From an uncultured Alphaproteobacteria bacterium (GTDB taxonomy: Bacteria > Pseudomonadota > Alphaproteobacteria > Rhodobacterales > Rhodobacteraceae), in NCBI GenBank assembly GCA_902574225.1, contig CACGMO010000016.1, forward strand, positions 1-48,100: DNA of 48,100 nt, given 5' to 3'. Positions 42,281-48,100 of the stretch are shown in pieces. The position numbers were made by a program, and so were the translations under genes. A model generated the notes under the pieces. It was not told the DNA's origin. It saw nothing but the letters and a program-made list of their open reading frames with translations, and ran no database searches. Within the stretch, counting starts at the first letter, position 1. Every line of letters begins with the position of its first letter.

Positions 42281-43522
42281 ATGATTAAAAATATTATGCG
42301 GTTGGTTGTAGCAAGTGCTATAGCCGTTTTTGCTGCCCCTATTTTTGCTGATGGTCACGGATGTAAAATATCGGCAAGGGTAAGCATTGTAGGTAACGAG
42401 TTTCCAGCAATCCACGCAGTTGCAGATGGCGCAAAGGTATGTAAGGGATCAGAAGTTAAAGCTAACTTGACAGCTGATCACCAAAAAATAAATGTTGCTG
42501 GTATGAGTGGTAATCCAGCGGAGTATACTTCCGCCATTATAGCCAATTCATCAATAGTTGCGTTAATGAATAATGATGTGATTAGACCATTAGATGATCT
42601 TGTTGCAAAACATGGAAAAGGTCTAAAGAAAAACCAGCTTATCACAATTAATGGTAAAGTTATGGCCGTTGCTTTCATGGCGAATGCACAACATTTAGTT
42701 TATCGTTCAGATATTTTAGAAAAAGCTGGCATATCGGCTCCAAAAACCTATGAAGAAATGCTCGCTGGAGCAAAAATCATAAAAGATAAAGGTTTAATGG
42801 ATTATCCTCTAGGAGGTGCATATAAAGCTGGCTGGAATTTAGCTCAGGAATTCACAAATATGTATATCGGTCATGGAGGTGAGTTTTTTAAGTCTGGTTC
42901 AGCTGAAGTGTCAATTAATAATGCAAAAGGAGTAGCTACTCTTGAAATGTTAAAGGCTCTTTCCGCATATATGAACCCAGATTTCTTGACTCATGACTCA
43001 AACGCGACCTCAGCAGAGTGGAAAGCTGGTAATGTAGCTATGATGAATATGTGGGGATCAAGAATGGGTCCTTTAATGGATCCTGAGCAGTCAACCCCAA
43101 CCGTAGTAAAAACAACTACACTAGGAGATCCTATGACTGTTGGAGGAGGATCAACTCCTGCAACAACACTTTGGTGGGACGGTTGGACTGTTGCTAAAAA
43201 CATCTCAGATGCAGAAGCTGAAGCTACGTTTATAGCAATGATGAATGGTATTAATCCTAAAAGATTAGACGATAAAATGATGCCATTAGCTGTTTGGCTG
43301 ATCGAAGGATTTAAGCCTGGTCCAGCAAATGTAGGAGTTGCTGCTGCAGCAAGAATGAACGCAATTCCATATCCTATGCTACCGTATCAAGGACTTCTAC
43401 ACTCAGCTCTTGGTAGTGAAATTGTAGACTTTATGCAAGGTAAAGAAGATGCAGCCACTGCTCTTGCAGACGTTGAAGCTGCTTATACTGCAGCCGCAAA
43501 AGAGAAGGGGTTCCTTAACTAA
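42281..43522 (+). CDS. ABC transporter extracellular solute-binding protein (family 1)
   Basis: 413 residues. The signal peptide has a hydrophobic core (RLVVASAIAVFAAPIFA) with likely cleavage after IFA, before DGHGC. The mature protein has the family 1 layout: VYRSDILEKAGISAPKTYEEM, then EWKAGNVAMMNMWGSRMG and LWWDGWTVAKN, where the aromatic residues probably line the ligand site. It captures the substrate in the periplasm for the MalF/MalG-like permeases downstream. Two cysteines (about 28 and 54) may form a disulfide. Ligand identity cannot be read; the enzymes downstream suggest a polyol-like compound. A strong terminator-like hairpin follows the gene. Confidence 0.92.
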   Translation: MIKNIMRLVVASAIAVFAAPIFADGHGCKISARVSIVGNEFPAIHAVADGAKVCKGSEVKANLTADHQKINVAGMSGNPAEYTSAIIANSSIVALMNNDVIRPLDDLVAKHGKGLKKNQLITINGKVMAVAFMANAQHLVYRSDILEKAGISAPKTYEEMLAGAKIIKDKGLMDYPLGGAYKAGWNLAQEFTNMYIGHGGEFFKSGSAEVSINNAKGVATLEMLKALSAYMNPDFLTHDSNATSAEWKAGNVAMMNMWGSRMGPLMDPEQSTPTVVKTTTLGDPMTVGGGSTPATTLWWDGWTVAKNISDAEAEATFIAMMNGINPKRLDDKMMPLAVWLIEGFKPGPANVGVAAAARMNAIPYPMLPYQGLLHSALGSEIVDFMQGKEDAATALADVEAAYTAAAKEKGFLN

Positions 43523-43533
43523 AAGCGATCTTG

Positions 43534-43569
43534 TATCAGGGAAGCTTAATGCTTCCCTGATAATTTTTT
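43534..43569 (+). terminator. Terminator-like hairpin inside the ABC operon
   Basis: A perfect 12-base-pair stem, TATCAGGGAAGC / GCTTCCCTGATA with loop TTAAT, is followed by ATTTTTT (43563-43569). It lies between the binding-protein stop and the first permease. Partial read-through would give more binding protein than permease, as is common in such operons. Confidence 0.88.
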
Positions 43570-43587
43570 GGTTCCAGAGTTTATTTA

Positions 43588-44619
43588 ATGAAACATAAAA
43601 CTTTTTTTTGGTTCTTTTTGCCTACTGCATCTGCAATGCTGCTTTTTATTGCTTTGCCAATTTTTTCAATTGTCATTCAGTCACTATTTACCCCTCATGA
43701 TGCTGTAATTATCGTTACAGAGAACTGTGATCCTTTTGGTTGCAAGCAAGAAACAACAATTGATCAAGAAGCAACAAGAGATTTAAGGAAATCCGAACCA
43801 TTAGGAAAGTTTGTTGGTTTAGAAATTTATAAGGACAGAGGCCATCTGGCAGTAAACGAAGTAAAAGAAATATGGATAGAATCCAATAATTTCACAGAAT
43901 TTAAAAAAAATATCGGAAACTTACCTTTTTATAGGGCAATGGCTTTCACTTTGACATTTACGTTCACGGTAACTCCGTTAATGCTCGTTTTTGGTTTTAT
44001 CATTGCTTTGGCTGTGAATTCTCTCCATCACAACTTAAAAGGGTTAACTATCTTTTTCTCTCTTCTTCCAATGATCGTTTCTCCTTTGATAGGGTCTCTT
44101 GTCTTATTTTGGATGATAGACAGTAGAGGAATAATTGGTGAAGCACTGCAATATGTATTCGAAGACCCTGATCTATCTCTAAAGGCATCCACTGGTCTAA
44201 CTTGGGTTATGTTGATAGTTTATGGCGTTTGGCATGCTGCTCCTTTTTCATTCGTTGTCTTCTATGCAGGATTACAAACCTTACCAATGGACACTATAGA
44301 AAGCGCAAAAATCGATGGTGCGTCAAGGTTACAACAAGTTTGGTATGTAGTGATACCTCATCTAATGCCGCTTATTACTTTTGTAGCATTGATGCAATTA
44401 ATGGATAATTTTAGAGTCTTTGAACCAATAGTTGGCTTTAGTGCTGAAGCACATGCACAATCTCTTTCATGGTTTATTTTCAATGACTTAGGAGGAGAAA
44501 CTAGATTACTTTCGTCTGCAGCAACATCTTCAGTTCTAACAATAATAGGTGTCTCTATTCTATTATTTCCTGTTTTGATTAGAACTTGGCGTGATTTCAA
44601 CGAAAAGAGTGCAAAATGA
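43588..44619 (+). CDS. ABC transporter permease, MalF-like
   Basis: 343 residues. After helix 1 (about 8-30) there is an unusually long periplasmic loop (about 33-110) containing a close cysteine pair (ENCDPFGCKQE). Five further helices follow. The EAA coupling loop is ESAKIDGASRLQQVWYVVIPHL. It pairs with the next gene's product to form the membrane channel of the importer. The loop is longer than in standard six-helix sugar permeases and may contact the binding protein. It overlaps the next gene by 4 bases (ATGA). Confidence 0.92.
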   Translation: MKHKTFFWFFLPTASAMLLFIALPIFSIVIQSLFTPHDAVIIVTENCDPFGCKQETTIDQEATRDLRKSEPLGKFVGLEIYKDRGHLAVNEVKEIWIESNNFTEFKKNIGNLPFYRAMAFTLTFTFTVTPLMLVFGFIIALAVNSLHHNLKGLTIFFSLLPMIVSPLIGSLVLFWMIDSRGIIGEALQYVFEDPDLSLKASTGLTWVMLIVYGVWHAAPFSFVVFYAGLQTLPMDTIESAKIDGASRLQQVWYVVIPHLMPLITFVALMQLMDNFRVFEPIVGFSAEAHAQSLSWFIFNDLGGETRLLSSAATSSVLTIIGVSILLFPVLIRTWRDFNEKSAK

Positions 44620-45497
44620 TAAATCACTCTCTTAAACTTCCTATCTCGCTCAAAGTTTCCATATCGATATTTATTGTTTTTTGGCTAATTATTGCAGCTT
44701 TTCCGTTCATTTGGACTCTTTGGGGATCTTTTAAGATAGAAGCCGACTTCTTTTCAAAAGCAGATTGGATGAACGCTCTGTTTGCCCCACGTACTATTGC
44801 TGAGAAAGGTGGAGCCTTTACGGGAGATGGTTATTATGGAGCTTGGGTGCAAGAGAACTTTTGGCAAGCGGTCATCAATACAACTTTAGTATGCTTCTTT
44901 GTAGTAGGGACGTCCTTAACAATCGGGACACTAGGCGGGTATGCGCTTTCAAGATCATCTTACAAGTATACCTTTTGGCTGTTGATAACTGCTCTTATTT
45001 TTAGAGCTATGCCTCCGATAACGTTAGTAGCTGGTTATTTGCTACCATTTTATGAGTGGAATTTGTGGGGACATTTAGCAACCACTGTTATAGTCTTGGT
45101 CGCCATCAATCAGCCTTTTACATTGTGGATGCTGCATAGTTTTTTTCAAAAAATTCCGAAAGAATTAGATGAAAGCGCAAAAGTCGACGGATGCACACAG
45201 TTTCAGGCTTTTAGGCACGTTATTATACCTGTGATGTGGCCTGGTGTTATTACAACAGGACTGTTTAGCTTTTTATTGGCTTACAATGATTTTGCTATAA
45301 CATCTATGCTTTTATCACAAAATAACCAAACCATGGTGCCCAAGATAGCTAGTTTTATGGGAACTACACAAACTGAGGGAAATGTAATGTTTGCTGTAGC
45401 AGCAGTTGTTTCAACTACTGCACCCTTATTTATTATGGTCATGTTTTTTCAAAGGCAGATTGTAAGTGGACTGACTGCTGGAGCAGTTAAGGGATAA
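44616..45497 (+). CDS. ABC transporter permease, MalG-like
   Basis: 293 residues with six predicted helices. The EAA loop is ESAKVDGCTQFQAFRHVIIPVMWPG, and TLGGYALSRSSYKY lies in the conserved segment. The C terminus QIVSGLTAGAVKG is the classical MalG-type ending. It completes the importer. The HisD-like gene begins 62 bases later, so enzyme and transporter are probably cotranscribed. Confidence 0.93.
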   Translation: MINHSLKLPISLKVSISIFIVFWLIIAAFPFIWTLWGSFKIEADFFSKADWMNALFAPRTIAEKGGAFTGDGYYGAWVQENFWQAVINTTLVCFFVVGTSLTIGTLGGYALSRSSYKYTFWLLITALIFRAMPPITLVAGYLLPFYEWNLWGHLATTVIVLVAINQPFTLWMLHSFFQKIPKELDESAKVDGCTQFQAFRHVIIPVMWPGVITTGLFSFLLAYNDFAITSMLLSQNNQTMVPKIASFMGTTQTEGNVMFAVAAVVSTTAPLFIMVMFFQRQIVSGLTAGAVKG

Positions 45498-45559
45498 ATT
45501 TTGAGAAGAAATAATTGAAGAAAAATTTTTTATTAATTTTAAAGGTAGAGGTTTAAAAA

Positions 45560-46870
45560 ATGGCGGTTAGAAAAATTAAAAACAGTAAATCAGAGGGTGA
45601 AAAGCTTGAAGAGGATTTTAACGTAAGGACTGTGGTCGAAAAAACATTGAAAGAAGTTGAAGTGAAAGGAAATGAAGCTGTTCGTGAGCTTTCAAAAAAG
45701 TTTGATAACTTTGATCGACCAAACTTTTTGCTTTCAGAATCCGAAATTGACGCCGCAATGCAAAAAGTTTCTACGCGTGACATGGAAGATATCAAATTTG
45801 CTCAAAATCAGATTAGAAGGTTTGCGAAAGAGCAGATGAATAGTATGAGTGATGTAGAGGTCGAAACTTTGCCAGGAGTAGTTTTAGGTCATAAAAATAT
45901 CCCAGTGCAATCAGTAGGGTGTTATGTTCCTGGAGGCAAGTTTCCAATGGTTGCCTCTGCGCACATGTCAGTTTTAACAGCTTCAGTTGCAGGCGTGCCA
46001 CGTATTATCTCTTCCGCGCCACCTGTAAATGGTGAACCTCATCCGGCAATCGTTGCAGCAATGAAAATGGGAGGAGCCAACGAAATATACGTGCTAGGTG
46101 GTATTCAAGCTGTCGCAGCAATGGCTATTGGCACTGAAACGATTAAGTCAGTCGATATGCTGGTTGGACCTGGAAATGCATTCGTTGCTGAAGCAAAACG
46201 CCAGTTATTTGGGAGGGTGGGAATTGATCTTTTTGCTGGACCCACTGAAACAATGGTTATCGCAGACAAAACTGTTGACGCTGAAATGTGTGCCACCGAT
46301 CTTCTTGGCCAGGCAGAACATGGATATAATTCACCGGCTTGCTTAATAACTAATTCAGAGAGCTTAGCAAACGATACAATTAAAGAAATTGAAAGACTTT
46401 TAAAAATTTTACCAACATCTGATACTGCCAGTGCTAGCTGGAGGGACTATGGTGATATAGTGCTATGTGACACTCACGAAGAGATGTTGTCTGTTGCAAA
46501 CGAAATGGCCTATGAACATGTACAAGTAATGACTGATAGAGACGATTGGTATCTAGAGCATATGCATTCCTACGGTGCATTGTTCTTAGGTCAAAGAACG
46601 AATGTAGCGAACGGAGATAAAGTGATTGGCACCAATCATACTCTTCCTACAAAAAAAGCAGGTAGATATACTGGGGGCTTATGGGTGGGTAAATTTTTGA
46701 AAACACATAGCTATCAAAAAATTCTGACTGATGAAGCTGCTACAAAAATTGGTGAGTATGGGTCGCGTCTATGCGTTCTTGAAGGGTTTATTGGGCATGC
46801 AGAACAGTGTAACTTGAGGGTAAGGCGCTTTGGAGGGAAAAATATTCCTTATGGGGGTTCAGCAGATTAA
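45560..46870 (+). CDS. Histidinol dehydrogenase-family NAD-dependent alcohol dehydrogenase, HpsN-like
   Basis: 436 residues of HisD fold. All metal and catalytic residues are kept: Q251 and H254 (GQAEHG), E319/H320 (MAYEHV), D353 and H360 (GDKVIGTNH) and H413 (IGHAEQ), matching E. coli HisD Q259, H262, E326, H327, D360 and H419. The region after GTNH reads [21 protein letters not shown], unlike HisD of histidine synthesis but like the sulfopropanediol dehydrogenase (HpsN) group. HisD-type enzymes oxidise a primary alcohol twice to a carboxylate. With an importer upstream and no his genes, a catabolic role is likely. R-2,3-dihydroxypropanesulfonate is a candidate substrate, not proven. RBS region: AAAGGTAGAGG. 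Confidence 0.87.
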   Translation: MAVRKIKNSKSEGEKLEEDFNVRTVVEKTLKEVEVKGNEAVRELSKKFDNFDRPNFLLSESEIDAAMQKVSTRDMEDIKFAQNQIRRFAKEQMNSMSDVEVETLPGVVLGHKNIPVQSVGCYVPGGKFPMVASAHMSVLTASVAGVPRIISSAPPVNGEPHPAIVAAMKMGGANEIYVLGGIQAVAAMAIGTETIKSVDMLVGPGNAFVAEAKRQLFGRVGIDLFAGPTETMVIADKTVDAEMCATDLLGQAEHGYNSPACLITNSESLANDTIKEIERLLKILPTSDTASASWRDYGDIVLCDTHEEMLSVANEMAYEHVQVMTDRDDWYLEHMHSYGALFLGQRTNVANGDKVIGTNHTLPTKKAGRYTGGLWVGKFLKTHSYQKILTDEAATKIGEYGSRLCVLEGFIGHAEQCNLRVRRFGGKNIPYGGSAD

Positions 46871-47934
46871 TGAGTGCTAGTAAATCGGAAAAACTTAAAG
46901 ATCATATCGCTCCTCTATTATCTGCCATGAGGGATTTTTCAGATCAGACTGTTCAAGAACAACTTGAAAAAATACTGGTTCCAGAATGTCAAATTAAGAT
47001 GTGTTTTCCTGTTGGAACGATAAAAGGAGCAGAAAAATATTTCGGTACTACGTATAAGCCTCTTTTAAGAGCATTTCCAAATCTTGAAAGAAGAGATCTA
47101 ATCATTTTAGCGGGTGAAACTCCAGAGGGAACCGACTGGGTTGCCTGTATGGGAAACTATTTTGGGACCTTTGTATCTTCTTTTTTAGATATTTTACCGA
47201 CGGGACAACTTGCTCACATGCGGTTTCATGAGTTTTACAGATTTGATAAAGAAAAAATAGTTGAGATTCAAGCTATATGGGACTTACCAGAGCTAATGAT
47301 GCAATCAAACTCATGGCCAATGGCTCCACAGCTGGGGAAGTTCATGTGCACTCCTGGTCCAATATCTGGTGATGGTTTATATGCGAGAGGCGACGGAAAT
47401 TCAAGTATGTTGAAAATTAAAAACATGCTTACAGATTTGTGTAAGCACCCGTCTGACCCAAACCCAAAAGCAATGAAACTTGAAAAATATTGGCATCCTC
47501 AGTTCAATTGGTATGGTCCTGCTGGAATTGGATCTTGTAGAGGAATTTCAGGGTTTAGAAATTGGCATCAAATACCTTTTTTAAACGCAATGCCAGATCG
47601 AACGGTAGATGACAAGTCAGACTTCCATTCGAAATGGAAAGCCGATACACATTGGATCGCAGAGGGGCTATATGTATGTGAAACCGGCTGGCCAAATATG
47701 CATATGCAATTAAATTTCGACGGTTGGCTGGGAATTGCACCAGTTAATAAAGAAATATTTTTACGTAGTCTCGACTTTTGGAAGTTAGGAGAGGATGGTT
47801 TAATTAGGGAGAACTGGGTTTTAGTTGATATTTTGGATATGTATCATCAGGTCGGAATAAATGTTTTTCAAAGGCTTAGGGAATTAAATAAATCGAGATC
47901 ACATAGCGATATTAACATTGATGAGAACTATTAA
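46870..47934 (+). CDS. Tandem NTF2/SnoaL-like protein
   Basis: 354 residues in two NTF2/SnoaL-like domains (about 5-155 and 185-345) joined by a linker containing PGPISGDGLY. The first domain has GTDWVACMGNYFG and LAHMRFHEFYRFDKEKIVEI; the second has FNWYGPAGIGSCRGISGFRNWHQ in pattern and RENWVLVDILDMY. It is a clear paralogue of the divergent gene at 39986-40990. It overlaps the HisD-like gene by one base and the next SDR by one base (TAATG each time), so the three are translated together. It probably acts as an isomerase, dehydratase or binding protein in the same pathway; the function is unknown. Confidence 0.83.
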   Translation: MSASKSEKLKDHIAPLLSAMRDFSDQTVQEQLEKILVPECQIKMCFPVGTIKGAEKYFGTTYKPLLRAFPNLERRDLIILAGETPEGTDWVACMGNYFGTFVSSFLDILPTGQLAHMRFHEFYRFDKEKIVEIQAIWDLPELMMQSNSWPMAPQLGKFMCTPGPISGDGLYARGDGNSSMLKIKNMLTDLCKHPSDPNPKAMKLEKYWHPQFNWYGPAGIGSCRGISGFRNWHQIPFLNAMPDRTVDDKSDFHSKWKADTHWIAEGLYVCETGWPNMHMQLNFDGWLGIAPVNKEIFLRSLDFWKLGEDGLIRENWVLVDILDMYHQVGINVFQRLRELNKSRSHSDINIDENY

Positions 47935-48100
47935 TGAATTTACCTAGTACACCTTCATTTTCGTTAAAAAACAAACGTGCTCTTATTGCAGGAGCCTCTT
48001 CAGGGATTGGATTAGCATGTGCAGTTGCTCTTGCTGAATATGGAGCTTCTATAACAATTGCTGCAAGAAGGTCACAGAAATTAGAAGAACTAAGCGCCTC
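47934..48100 (+). CDS. SDR-family dehydrogenase, 3' end outside the window
   Basis: Only the first 55 codons are present. After a short lead (NLPSTPSFSLKNKRA) the cofactor motif LIAGASSGIGLACAVALAEYGA appears in pattern, followed by ITIAARRSQKLEEL, where the arginines suggest NADP preference. Translation is coupled to the previous gene by TAATG. In the known DHPS pathway SDR enzymes (HpsO, HpsP) accompany HpsN, so this neighbour fits that reading, but SDRs are common and the fragment is too short to decide. Confidence 0.85.
   Translation, partial: MNLPSTPSFSLKNKRALIAGASSGIGLACAVALAEYGASITIAARRSQKLEELSA

Noticed and set aside
45560-46870. Histidinol dehydrogenase of histidine synthesis
   Set aside because: No his genes are near, and the segment after the conserved GTNH differs from biosynthetic HisD and resembles the HpsN-like group; the transporter context points to catabolism.

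Overview
The window reads as a continuous piece of an AT-rich, gene-dense bacterial chromosome. The best guess is a streamlined marine alphaproteobacterium. This rests on the split purine module purB-purC-purS-purQ, a class III (glutathione-type) alcohol dehydrogenase, a YejF-type fused transporter ATPase, ribonuclease D, and many small-molecule exporters and ABC/SLC13 uptake systems. Spacers are very short, and many genes overlap by 1, 4 or 11 bases. I see no rRNA, tRNA, CRISPR array, insertion sequence, phage gene or integrase. None of the roughly 47 genes looks like a DNA-binding transcription factor. The taxonomic call is inference.

Layout: 1-7 kb (+): the end of a YejF-like peptide ABC ATPase, a HIT protein, an SDR, an EamA exporter, a TfoX-like protein, a LysE exporter, a class III cyclase/TolB-like/TPR protein and glutathione-dependent formaldehyde dehydrogenase. 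7-10.8 kb: an EamA exporter (-), a photolyase-family protein with an overlapping 42-residue DUF2256 zinc-finger gene that is easily missed (+), and a Bcr/CflA-type MFS exporter (-). 10.9-16.5 kb (+): an acyl-CoA operon with a hotdog thioesterase, an SDR, a single-chain biotin-dependent acyl-CoA carboxylase of the LCC type and an ACAD10/11-like kinase. 16.5-18.6 kb (-): an SDR and a lytic transglycosylase. 18.7-23.3 kb (+): an RND/MMPL permease, a periplasmic LolA-like protein and an outer-membrane barrel, probably one envelope export system. 23.3-29.2 kb (-): an SLC13/RCK permease, a dienelactone hydrolase, a trypsin-like protease, DUF350, a tyrosine phosphatase and an aldehyde dehydrogenase. 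29.3-32.2 kb (+): GST, rnd, sufE and an orphan corrinoid protein. 32.3-37.7 kb (-): purQ, purS, purC, purB, miaA and a MATE exporter.

37.8-48.1 kb looks like one catabolic island around a divergent promoter region of 160 bases. On the left (-) are a tandem NTF2/SnoaL-like protein, an RraA-type aldolase and a HAD protein that has lost its catalytic aspartates, with a class II aldolase converging on them. On the right (+) are a complete carbohydrate-type ABC importer, a HisD-like dehydrogenase of the sulfopropanediol dehydrogenase (HpsN) kind, a second tandem NTF2/SnoaL-like paralogue and the start of an SDR that runs off the window. The simplest reading is uptake and stepwise oxidation of a polar polyol-like compound, possibly dihydroxypropanesulfonate. 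The substrate is not proven by sequence.

Other points of note: purQ has no canonical start codon and seems to begin at ATA; the photolyase lacks the CxxC pair of the iron-sulfur cluster; two divergent promoters appear to share overlapping -10 boxes at 29.23 kb; and a strong terminator-like hairpin sits inside the ABC operon just after the binding-protein gene.
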